DNA of 5,579 bases from Pseudomonadota bacterium (GTDB lineage Bacteria > Pseudomonadota > Gammaproteobacteria > Steroidobacterales > Steroidobacteraceae). Shown piece after piece: positions 1 to 5,579 of the stretch. Under the pieces are notes generated by a model. That model was not told the DNA's origin. It saw only the letters and a list, made by a program, of their open reading frames with translations, and did not search any database. A program made the position numbers and the translations under genes. The stretch is from the NCBI GenBank assembly GCA_021817875.1, contig JAKAFQ010000307.1:1-5579 (forward strand), written 5' to 3'. Within the stretch, counting starts at the first letter, position 1. Each line of letters starts with the position of its first letter.

Positions 1-742
1 AGGCGATAACGAGCTGGCGGTACGCCGAGACCGTGGTGGCCGTATCGTTGACGTAGATCTGGTAGCGCCGCGCGCCGAAGGACAGCGCCCCCTTGGGGCT
101 GTTGGCGTTGCTCGCGGCGATCGCCGCCCGCACGTCCTCGAGCCCGATGCCGTATTGGAACAGCTGCTGCGGCTCGAGGTCGATGCGGATCGCCGGCAGC
201 GAGCTGCCGCCGAGGTCGACCTCGCCCACACCCGGGACCTGCAGCAGCTTCTGATCGATGACGGTCGAGGCGGCGTTGTACACCTGCCCGATGGGCAGCG
301 TGCTCGAGGTGAGCGCCAGGATCAGGATCGGGGCTTCCGAGGGGTTGTAGGCGAAGTACTGCGGGTTGCTGCGCAGCGAGGCCGGCATGTCCTGGCGGGC
401 GGCCTGGATCGCCGCCTCCACGTCGCTCTCGGCGCCGTGGATGTCGCGGCTCAGGCTGAAGATCAGCACGATCTGCGAGCGCCCCTCGGTGCTCTGCGAG
501 GTCATCTGCTCGACCCCGGCGATCGCGCTCAGGCGCCGCTCGAGCGGCGTCGTGACGCTGGTGGCGACCGTCTCGGGACTCGCCCCCGGCAGCTGCGCCA
601 GGACCACGATGGCCGGAAAGTCCACCTGCGGCATCGCCGAGACCGGCAGCAGGAAGTACGCGATCAGGCCCGCGAGGGCGAGCCCGCAGGACAGCAGCGT
701 GGTCGCGACCGGCCGGGTGATGAACGGGCGGGAGATGTTCAT
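1..742 (-). CDS. mdtC: Multidrug efflux RND transporter permease subunit MdtC (N-terminal part, cut by window edge)
   Basis: This is the second RND-family inner-membrane pump subunit of an MdtABC tripartite efflux system, expected to form a proton-driven heteromer with MdtB. It was translated by hand from the ATG at 742-740, giving 247 uninterrupted codons to the left edge; RND pumps are usually about 1,030 residues, so roughly three quarters is missing. The start MNISRPFITRPVATTLL is typical of the family. The first membrane helix is about residues 12-32, followed by LLPVSAMPQVDFP (31-43), LPGASPET (51-58) and TPLER (65-69), and the periplasmic porter domain begins. GVGEVDLGGSSLPAIRI (171-187) closely resembles the matching stretch of E. 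coli MdtC as I remember it and separates it from MdtB, which reads GVGLVSLNGAPKRAVRI. The proton-relay aspartates lie beyond the window. The ATG overlaps the mdtB stop by four bases and lacks a strong Shine-Dalgarno sequence, so translation is probably coupled to mdtB. The identity as an RND pump is certain; the MdtC assignment is strong from order and motif. Confidence 0.9.
   Translation of the reverse strand, partial: MNISRPFITRPVATTLLSCGLALAGLIAYFLLPVSAMPQVDFPAIVVLAQLPGASPETVATSVTTPLERRLSAIAGVEQMTSQSTEGRSQIVLIFSLSRDIHGAESDVEAAIQAARQDMPASLRSNPQYFAYNPSEAPILILALTSSTLPIGQVYNAASTVIDQKLLQVPGVGEVDLGGSSLPAIRIDLEPQQLFQYGIGLEDVRAAIAASNANSPKGALSFGARRYQIYVNDTATTVSAYRQLVIA
739..742 (-). other. ATGA stop/start overlap between mdtB and mdtC
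   Basis: The mdtC ATG (742-740) overlaps the mdtB TGA (741-739) within ATGA. The sequence just upstream (GAGCCGCCGGG) is at best a weak ribosome binding site. Coupling here would tie MdtC synthesis to MdtB, fitting a pump in which both subunits are built into one heteromer. Confidence 0.85.
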
Positions 743-3700
743 CCCGGCGGCTCGATGGACAGCGGTCCGGAGGGTCGCAGCGCCACCCCGGCCCAGGCCT
801 TCGCCCGGCGCGCCAGCCGGTCGAAGAACAGGTACACCACCGGGGTGGTGAACAGCGTCAGCAGCTGGCTCAGCAGCAATCCGCCGGCAATCGACAGGCC
901 GAGCGGGCGCCTGAGCTCCGAGCCGGTGCCGGTGCCGAGGATCAGCGGCAGCGCCGCAAACAGCGCCGCCACCGTGGTCATCAGAATCGGCCGGAAGCGC
1001 AGCAGCGCCGCCTCGTAGATCGCCTCGCGCGGCCGCTTGCCTTCCAGGCGCTCGGCGTTGAGCGCGAAGTCGATCATCATGATGGCGTTTTTCTTGACGA
1101 TGCCGATCAGCAGCACGATGCCGATGATGGAGATGATGTTCAGGCTCTCCCCGGCCATCATCAGCGCGAGCAGCGCCCCGATGCCCGCCGAGGGCAGCGT
1201 CGAGAGAATGGTGAGCGGGTGGATGTAGCTCTCGTAGAGCACCCCGAGCACGATGTACACCGTGGCGATCGCCGCGAGCAGCAGCAGCACCTCGCTCGTG
1301 AGCGAGGACTCGAAGGCGAGCGCCTCGCCCTCGAACGTGGTGCTGAGGCTCACCGGCAGGTCGATCTGCCGCTCGATGCGCCGGATGGCGCTCACCGCCG
1401 CCCCGAGCGAGGTCCCCGGCGCGGTGTCGAAGGAGAACATCGCCGCGGGGAACTGTCCGAGGTGATCGAGCATCAGCGGCGCGTTGCGCACCGTGATGCG
1501 CGCGATGGACCCGAGCGGCACCTCGCCCCCGCCGCCGGAGGGAATGTAGAACGTGTTGAGGGCGCGCACCGTGTCCGAGAGCGTCGGATCGGCCGTGAGA
1601 ATCACCCGATAGTCGTTCGACTGGGTGTAGATGGTCGAGATGATGCGCTGTCCGAAGGCGTCATAGAGCGCATTGTCGATCGTGGCGTCGGTGATGCCGA
1701 AGCGCGCCGCGGTGCCGTGATCGACCTCGATCTGGATGGTGCGGCCCTCTTCGGTGAAGCTCGTCGAGACGTGCGCCAGCTCCGGGGAGCGCCGCAGCGC
1801 CGCGAGCAGCTTCGGCACCCAGGGTTTCAGCAGCGCGCGGGTCGCCGCCCCGAGGATGAACTGGTAGCGCGCCCGGCCGCTGATCGAGCTGAGGGTGAGG
1901 TCCTGCACCGGCTGCAGCGACAGGTGGATGCCGGGCACGGTGCGCGCCGCCGCGAGCAGCTGCTCCATGACGGCGCTGATGCCGGCCGAGCGCTCGTCCT
2001 TCGGCGTCAGGTTGATCAGCATCTGGCCCTGGTTGACCGTCATGTTGTTGCTGCCCACCCCGATGAACGAGGTGAGGCTCACGACGTCGGGATTGCGCCG
2101 CAGCACGGCGGCGAGCGCCTGCTGGCGCGCGGCCATGGCCTGGAAGGAGATCGAGGGCGGGCCGGTGGTCGTGCCCTGCAGCAGCGCCGTGTCCTGCAGC
2201 GGGAAGAACCCCTTCGGCACCACGATGTACAGCACGACGGTGAGCACCAGCGTGCCGGCGGCGACCCACAGCAGCAGCCGCTCGCGCTCGAGCGACCAGC
2301 GCAGCCCGCGCCCGTAGGCGCCGATCAGCCGGTTGAACCACTCCTCGGCGCGCTGTGCCCACCGGCCCTGCCGGCGCAGCGTCTCGGCGTGCGGGCGCAG
2401 CATCCTCGCGCAGAGCATCGGCACCAGGGTGAGCGAGACCACCGCGGAGATCAGGATCGAGATCGCGAGCGTGATGGCGAACTCGCGGAACAGCCGCCCC
2501 ACCACCTCGCGCATGAACAGCAGCGGAATCAGCACCGCGATCAGCGAGATGGTGAGCGAGACGATGGTGAAAGCGATCTCCGCGGACCCCTCGAGCGCCG
2601 CCTCGAGCGGCCCCTTGCCCTGCTCGATGTGCCGCGAGACGTTCTCGATCATGACGATGGCGTCATCGACCACGAACCCCGAGGCGATGGTGAGCGCCAT
2701 CAGCGACAGGTTGTCGAGGCTGAAGCCGGCGAGATACATCAGCGCGAAGGTGCCGATCAGCGACACCGGCACCGAGAGGCTCGGGATGAGCGTGGCCGGC
2801 ACGTTCCTCAGGAACAGGAACATCACCATCACCACCAGGGCCACGGCGAGGGCGAGCTCGAACTGCACGTCGTTGACCGAGGCGCGGATGGTGAGCGTGC
2901 GGTCGGTCACCACCTTGAGGGTGACGTCCGGCGGCAGCGAGGCGCGCAGCTGCGGCAGCAGCGCTCGGATGCGGTTCACCGTCTGGATGACGTTCGCGCC
3001 CGGCTGGCGCTGGATGTTGATCAGCACCGCCGGGGTGGCGTTCTCCCAGCTCGCGAGCTGGTTGTTCTCCGAGCCCATCACCACCCGGGCGACGTTCTTC
3101 AGGTACACCGGGGTGCCGTTGCGGTAGGCGACCACCAGGTGGGCGTACTCGGCGGCGCTCGTGATCTGATCGTTGGCGTCGATGGTGTAGGCGTGGGCCG
3201 TGCCGTCGAAGCTGCCCTTGGGCGCGTCCGAGTTGGAATTGGCGATGGTGGTGCGCAGGTCATCGAGGTTCAGCCCGTAGGCGGCGAGCTGCTCGAGGTT
3301 GGCCTCGATGCGCACCGCCCGCTTCGGCGCGCCGTTGAGGCTCACCAGTCCCACGCCCGAGACCTGCGAGATGCGCTCGGCGATGCGCGTGTCGGCGAGG
3401 TTCTGCACCTCGGTGATGGGCATGGCGCGCGAGGTGAGCGCCAGGGTGAGAATGGGCGCGTCGGCCGGATTGACCTTGGCGTAGATCGGCGGGGCCGGCA
3501 GGCTCTGGGGCAGCAGCATCTGCGCGGCGTTGATCGCGGCCTGCACCTCGGCCTCGGCCACATCGAGGCTCAGGCTGAGATCGAACTGCAGCGTGATCTG
3601 CGAGGCGCCGGCCGAGGTCTTCGAGGACATCTGGTCCAGGCCGGACATCTGCCCGAAATCCCGCTCGAGCGGCCCGGTGACCGTCGCGCTCATCACCTCC

Positions 3701-3867
3701 GGGCTCGCCCCCGGCAGGAACGTCGAGACCACGATGGTCGGATAGTCGACCTCCGGCAGCGTCGACACCGGCAGCAGCAGATAGCCGATCATCCCGAGGA
3801 TGACGATCGCGACCATCAGCAGCGAGGTGGCGACCGGCCTCAGGATATAAGGCCGGGACGGGTTCAT
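739..3867 (-). CDS. mdtB: Multidrug efflux RND transporter permease subunit MdtB
   Basis: This is a complete 1,042-residue RND inner-membrane pump subunit, close to the usual length (E. coli MdtB is about 1,040). The family uses the proton gradient to expel drugs, bile salts and similar amphiphiles through an adaptor and an outer-membrane channel. Twelve membrane helices fit the family: TM1 about 12-32, TM2-TM6 about 336-487, TM7 about 529-549, TM8-TM12 about 857-1014, with two large periplasmic loops between (about 33-335 and 550-856). The proton-relay pair is present as GFVVDDAIVMIEN with D401-D402 in TM4 (equivalent to AcrB D407/D408). The partner lysine is K926 in IGIVKKNAIMMIDFA of TM10 (AcrB K940). 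LLRFRPILMTT (955-965) and ELRRPLG (984-990) are typical conserved segments. No catalytic residue is missing and the frame is intact. Its ATG overlaps the mdtA TGA, and its TGA overlaps the mdtC ATG, each as ATGA. The MdtB rather than MdtC assignment rests on being first of two pump genes and on resemblance to remembered E. coli MdtB segments. Confidence 0.95.
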   Translation of the reverse strand: MNPSRPYILRPVATSLLMVAIVILGMIGYLLLPVSTLPEVDYPTIVVSTFLPGASPEVMSATVTGPLERDFGQMSGLDQMSSKTSAGASQITLQFDLSLSLDVAEAEVQAAINAAQMLLPQSLPAPPIYAKVNPADAPILTLALTSRAMPITEVQNLADTRIAERISQVSGVGLVSLNGAPKRAVRIEANLEQLAAYGLNLDDLRTTIANSNSDAPKGSFDGTAHAYTIDANDQITSAAEYAHLVVAYRNGTPVYLKNVARVVMGSENNQLASWENATPAVLINIQRQPGANVIQTVNRIRALLPQLRASLPPDVTLKVVTDRTLTIRASVNDVQFELALAVALVVMVMFLFLRNVPATLIPSLSVPVSLIGTFALMYLAGFSLDNLSLMALTIASGFVVDDAIVMIENVSRHIEQGKGPLEAALEGSAEIAFTIVSLTISLIAVLIPLLFMREVVGRLFREFAITLAISILISAVVSLTLVPMLCARMLRPHAETLRRQGRWAQRAEEWFNRLIGAYGRGLRWSLERERLLLWVAAGTLVLTVVLYIVVPKGFFPLQDTALLQGTTTGPPSISFQAMAARQQALAAVLRRNPDVVSLTSFIGVGSNNMTVNQGQMLINLTPKDERSAGISAVMEQLLAAARTVPGIHLSLQPVQDLTLSSISGRARYQFILGAATRALLKPWVPKLLAALRRSPELAHVSTSFTEEGRTIQIEVDHGTAARFGITDATIDNALYDAFGQRIISTIYTQSNDYRVILTADPTLSDTVRALNTFYIPSGGGGEVPLGSIARITVRNAPLMLDHLGQFPAAMFSFDTAPGTSLGAAVSAIRRIERQIDLPVSLSTTFEGEALAFESSLTSEVLLLLAAIATVYIVLGVLYESYIHPLTILSTLPSAGIGALLALMMAGESLNIISIIGIVLLIGIVKKNAIMMIDFALNAERLEGKRPREAIYEAALLRFRPILMTTVAALFAALPLILGTGTGSELRRPLGLSIAGGLLLSQLLTLFTTPVVYLFFDRLARRAKAWAGVALRPSGPLSIEPPG
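3864..3867 (-). other. ATGA stop/start overlap between mdtA and mdtB
   Basis: The mdtB ATG (3867-3865) and the mdtA TGA (3866-3864) share two bases within ATGA. The bases before the mdtB ATG are GC-rich with no clear purine-rich Shine-Dalgarno sequence (only a CGGGGCG), so re-initiation by ribosomes finishing mdtA is the likely route of translation. Confidence 0.85.
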
Positions 3868-5213
3868 GTGCGGGCGCCCCGAGGCGCACAGCCGAAGCGC
3901 CGCTCGGCTCGGGTGAGGGCCTGCGCTTTCCGGCCGCTCGCCGTGCGCCGCGCCTCGGCGAGGCGTGCGCAGCGCGCCGGGCTCGCCCGTGCCGTGCCCG
4001 CGCGGGCCGCCGGCGCCTTGCCGGCCGGAATGCGCACCCGGGCCCCGTTGCGCAGCTCATCCGCCCCGTCGGTCACCACCGTCTCGCCCGGGCTCAGCCC
4101 CTTCAGGATCGCGATGTCCTCGCCGACGGTCGGCCCAGTGAGCACGTCACGCAGACTCACCGTGTCGTCGGCGGTGACGACATACACGTACTCGCTCGAC
4201 GGCCCGTTCTGCACCGCCGCGCCGGGCACCACCACCTGGTGCTTCAGCGTGCGCACCACCAGCCTGACGTTGACGAACTCGTTGGGAAAGAGCTCCGAGG
4301 CGCTGTTGCGAAACAGCGCCCGCATCTCGAGCGTGCCGGTGGTGGTGTCGATCTGATTGCCGATGCTCTCGAGCGTGCCGCGGGCGATCAGGTGGCGCAT
4401 GTCGCGGCTGTAGGCCTCGACGGCGAGCCGCTGCCCGGCGTGCATCGGCCGGAAGATCTGCGCCAGATCGGTCTCCGGCACCGAGAACAGCACCGACATC
4501 GGCCGCATCTGCGTCACGGTGACGATCGGGGTGGTCTGGTTGGCCTGCAGGAGGTTGCCGAGATCCACCTGGCGCAAGCCGACCCGGCCGCTCACCGGCG
4601 AGCGGATGCGGCAGTAGCCGAGGTTCAGCCGCGCGGTCTCGACGGCCGCGCGGTCGGCGTCCACCGTCGCCTGGTCCTGGCGCACGGTGCCGAGCTGATC
4701 GGCGTAGATCTGCGTGGCGATCGAATCCTGGGCGAGCAGCCGCTGGTAGCGCCCGAGGTCGATGCGCGCGGTGGCGAGCGCGGCCTTCGCGGTCTCGAGC
4801 TGCCCGAGCGCCTGGTCGAGCGCCGCCTGGTAGGGCCGCGGGTCGATCTCGGCGAGCAGCGCCCCGGCGCGCACCGTCTCGCCTTCGGTGAACGCGAGCT
4901 TCACCAGCGGCCCGCTCACCTGGGGCCGCACGTTCACCGTGGCGAGCGGCGTGACGGTGCCGAGCGCATCGATCGCCACCGGGACATCGGCGGTGCCCGC
5001 CTTCGCGACGCTCACCGGCATCGGGCCCAACGCGCCGAAACGGCCCCGCTTCGCCGCATCGTGATGGCGCAGGATCGCAACGGCGATCAGCGCCAGGAAC
5101 GCCGCCACGCCGATCAGCGCCATGCGCCGGTGGCGTGCCGCTCGCGCCGCCTGCTCGCCCGCGAGGTCCGGGGTCGCCCGGTCAGCCGGGCCTTCGGTGT
5201 CGTGAGGATCCAT
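3864..5213 (-). CDS. mdtA: Multidrug efflux RND transporter periplasmic adaptor subunit MdtA
   Basis: This 449-residue membrane fusion protein bridges the MdtB/MdtC pump to an outer-membrane TolC-type channel. A short charged cytoplasmic stretch (1-30) precedes one hydrophobic anchor (about 31-48, MALIGVAAFLALIAVAIL). There is no lipobox cysteine, so it is membrane-anchored rather than a lipoprotein. The first lipoyl half (about 93-125, VRPQVSGPLVKLAFTEG then GALLAEIDPRPYQAAL) leads into a coiled-coil hairpin (about 126-198, Ala/Gln/Leu rich). The second lipoyl half follows (about 200-233, RIRSPVSGRVGLRQVDLGN), then a beta-barrel (about 238-322) with VPETDLAQI, and a membrane-proximal domain (about 325-395) containing LKGLSPGETVVTDGADELRNGARV. 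Residues 397-449 form an Arg/Ala-rich tail with no recognisable domain. The ATG at 5213-5211 is the only likely start, because an in-frame TAG lies four codons upstream with no start codon between. It leads the mdtABC operon, its stop overlapping the mdtB start by four bases. The family is certain; the symbol is strong from context. Confidence 0.93.
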   Translation of the reverse strand: MDPHDTEGPADRATPDLAGEQAARAARHRRMALIGVAAFLALIAVAILRHHDAAKRGRFGALGPMPVSVAKAGTADVPVAIDALGTVTPLATVNVRPQVSGPLVKLAFTEGETVRAGALLAEIDPRPYQAALDQALGQLETAKAALATARIDLGRYQRLLAQDSIATQIYADQLGTVRQDQATVDADRAAVETARLNLGYCRIRSPVSGRVGLRQVDLGNLLQANQTTPIVTVTQMRPMSVLFSVPETDLAQIFRPMHAGQRLAVEAYSRDMRHLIARGTLESIGNQIDTTTGTLEMRALFRNSASELFPNEFVNVRLVVRTLKHQVVVPGAAVQNGPSSEYVYVVTADDTVSLRDVLTGPTVGEDIAILKGLSPGETVVTDGADELRNGARVRIPAGKAPAARAGTARASPARCARLAEARRTASGRKAQALTRAERRFGCAPRGART

Positions 5214-5224
5214 GCGGCGAGCCT

Positions 5225-5232
5225 ATCACCTC
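5225..5232 (-). promoter_or_regulatory. Shine-Dalgarno sequence of mdtA with unusually long spacing
   Basis: On the minus strand this reads GAGGTGAT, an eight-base match to the complement of the 16S rRNA 3' end. Its GAGG core ends 15 bases before the mdtA ATG, longer than the usual 5-10. A weak AGG sits nearer, about 8 bases from the ATG. No alternative in-frame start lies between the site and the ATG, and the in-frame TAG falls in this gap, so the annotated start stands. The match is seen directly; its use is inferred. Confidence 0.5.
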
Positions 5233-5245
5233 GCCCGCGCGCACC

Positions 5246-5273
5246 CGTATGCCGCGGCGGGGAGATTTCTCAA
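5246..5273 (-). promoter_or_regulatory. Candidate sigma70-type promoter for mdtABC (weak)
   Basis: On the minus strand TTGAGA (5273-5268, five of six matches to the -35 consensus) is followed after 16 bases by CATACG (5251-5246, three of six matches to the -10 consensus). Transcription would begin around 5239, leaving a leader of roughly 25 bases that just includes the Shine-Dalgarno sequence. An alternative is TTGCAA (5293-5288) with AGAAAT (5270-5265) at 17-base spacing, which has an equally weak -10. The patch is the most AT-rich point in the window, which supports a promoter nearby, but neither pair is convincing alone. Confidence 0.3.
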
Positions 5274-5283
5274 GAATTCTGAA
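5267..5283. repeat. Nested short repeats in the mdtA upstream region (possible operator)
   Basis: On the plus strand TTCTCAA (5267-5273) is repeated as TTCTGAA (5277-5283) with one mismatch and a 10-base period. Inside it lies the perfect palindrome AGAATTCT (5273-5280), and TTCT/AGAA form a further inverted pair (5267-5270 and 5273-5276). A direct repeat with about one helical turn spacing is what OmpR/PhoB-type response regulators often bind, and E. coli mdtABC is controlled by one of these (BaeR). The sequence does not obviously match the E. coli BaeR box, so the regulator is unknown. The site overlaps the candidate -35 element. Confidence 0.3.
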
Positions 5284-5335
5284 TCCCTTGCAACATCGCT
5301 CGCGCACCGCCCCGGCGCTGTCCGCGGCCGGCGTC

Positions 5336-5579
5336 TCAGGGTGCACGCGCCTCGATGCCGCTTTCCGGCGGCGGGCGGTAGTGGTAGTAGCGGTCCTCGG
5401 CGAGCGCGTGATAGAGCGGCGGCGTGAACAGCCCCGCGAGGCGCGCGGAGGCGAGCGCCACGGCCATCAGCGGGATCACCATCGCGGTGCCGTTGGTCAT
5501 CTCCATCACGATGACGAACGAGGTGAGCGGGGACTGCGTGACCGCCGCCAGGTACCCGGCCATGCACAGCGCGATCACC
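5336..5579 (-). CDS. ClC-family chloride channel/transporter (C-terminal end, cut by window edge)
   Basis: The last 80 codons of a gene entering from the right edge are visible, ending in TGA at 5338-5336. The first visible in-frame codon is a GTG that should read as internal valine, not a start. The stretch MAGYLAAVTQSPLTSFVIVMEMT (visible residues 6-28, here shown only as its core AAVTQSPLTSFVIVMEMT) matches the conserved ClC helix pair that in E. coli ClcA reads roughly AASIRAPLTGIILVLEMT. A further hydrophobic helix follows (about 31-50). Then FTPPLYHALAE carries a tyrosine (visible residue 56) at the place of ClcA Tyr445, which coordinates chloride in the pore. The protein ends about 24 residues later with a Pro/Tyr-rich tail, so there are no C-terminal CBS domains. 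Whether it is a channel or a proton/chloride exchanger cannot be told, because the gating glutamate lies outside the window; I give no symbol. It is co-oriented with mdtABC, 122 bp upstream. Confidence 0.88.
   Translation of the reverse strand, partial: VIALCMAGYLAAVTQSPLTSFVIVMEMTNGTAMVIPLMAVALASARLAGLFTPPLYHALAEDRYYHYRPPPESGIEARAP

Larger units (their letters stand above)
5214..5335 (-). other. Intergenic region between the ClC gene and mdtA
   Basis: This 122-bp gap holds the candidate promoter, the nested repeats and the mdtA Shine-Dalgarno sequence. Just after the ClC stop, a GC-rich stretch could pair CCGGC with GCCGG around a loop of about ten bases, but no T-run follows on the minus strand, so it is not a convincing intrinsic terminator. 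Readthrough from the ClC gene into mdtABC therefore cannot be excluded. No small gene or RNA is apparent. Confidence 0.6.

Noticed and set aside
155..1018. Plus-strand open frame of 287 codons
   Set aside because: It is antisense to mdtC and the end of mdtB, both well supported by conserved RND motifs. Its product is Arg/Asp/Gly-rich with no recognisable family.
1661..2362. Minus-strand open frame of 233 codons within mdtB
   Set aside because: It is an alternative frame wholly inside mdtB. Its Ala/Arg/His-rich product shows no domain, and mdtB itself is unbroken across the region.
1..3867. mdtB/mdtC similarity as a recent duplication or assembly artefact
   Set aside because: The two N-termini share family motifs (PVAT, LLPVS, LPGASPE, PLER) but differ at most other positions. 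This is the ancient paralogy normal for MdtB and MdtC.
4239..5282. Plus-strand open frame of 347 codons opposite mdtA
   Set aside because: It is antisense to the adaptor gene with its complete domain order. The predicted product is His/Arg/Asp-rich, as expected from reading high-GC codons backwards.
5260..5294. BaeR-type binding box
   Set aside because: The location is right and a TTCTC is present, but the remainder does not match the E. coli BaeR site as I know it. I kept only a generic operator suggestion.
5300..5335. Possible intrinsic terminator after the ClC gene
   Set aside because: A short CCGGC/GCCGG pairing exists, but the loop is long and no T-run follows on the minus strand, so GC richness alone can explain it.
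5226..5567. Minus-strand open frame of 113 codons overlapping the ClC end and the intergenic gap
   Set aside because: It is out of frame with the ClC C-terminus, which has clear conserved residues, and its product is Arg/Pro/Gly-rich. The visible ClC frame explains the region better.

Overview
The window is very GC-rich (about two thirds G+C by eye) and densely coded. All convincing genes lie on the minus strand. Gene content and codon choice suggest a high-GC proteobacterium, probably a gamma- or betaproteobacterium. No rRNA, tRNA or marker gene allows a firmer assignment.

Read in the direction of transcription (right to left), the layout is as follows. (1) 5336-5579 holds the C-terminal end of a ClC-family chloride channel/transporter, cut by the window edge. 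(2) 5214-5335 is a 122-bp intergenic gap. It contains an unusually AT-rich patch with nested short repeats, a plausible weak promoter, and an anti-16S-like GAGGTGAT upstream of the next gene. (3) 3864-5213 is mdtA, the periplasmic adaptor (membrane fusion protein). (4) 739-3867 is mdtB, a complete RND inner-membrane pump subunit. (5) 1-742 is the N-terminal 247 codons of a second RND pump subunit, mdtC, which runs off the left edge.

The three mdt genes form a tight operon: each junction is a 4-base ATGA start/stop overlap. This is the canonical MdtABC tripartite efflux arrangement, in which MdtB and MdtC form a heteromeric RND pump joined by MdtA to an outer-membrane TolC-type channel. No TolC gene and no regulator (such as BaeSR) is visible here. 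They could lie beyond the left edge or elsewhere.

I see no mobile element, CRISPR array, RNA gene or clearly novel system. The many open frames on the plus strand, including one of about 3.1 kb, are best explained as antisense shadows of high-GC genes. The points worth a second look are modest: the repeat cluster in the mdtA leader, the long spacing of its Shine-Dalgarno sequence, the Arg/Ala-rich C-terminal tail of MdtA, the coupled gene junctions, and the co-oriented ClC gene directly upstream.
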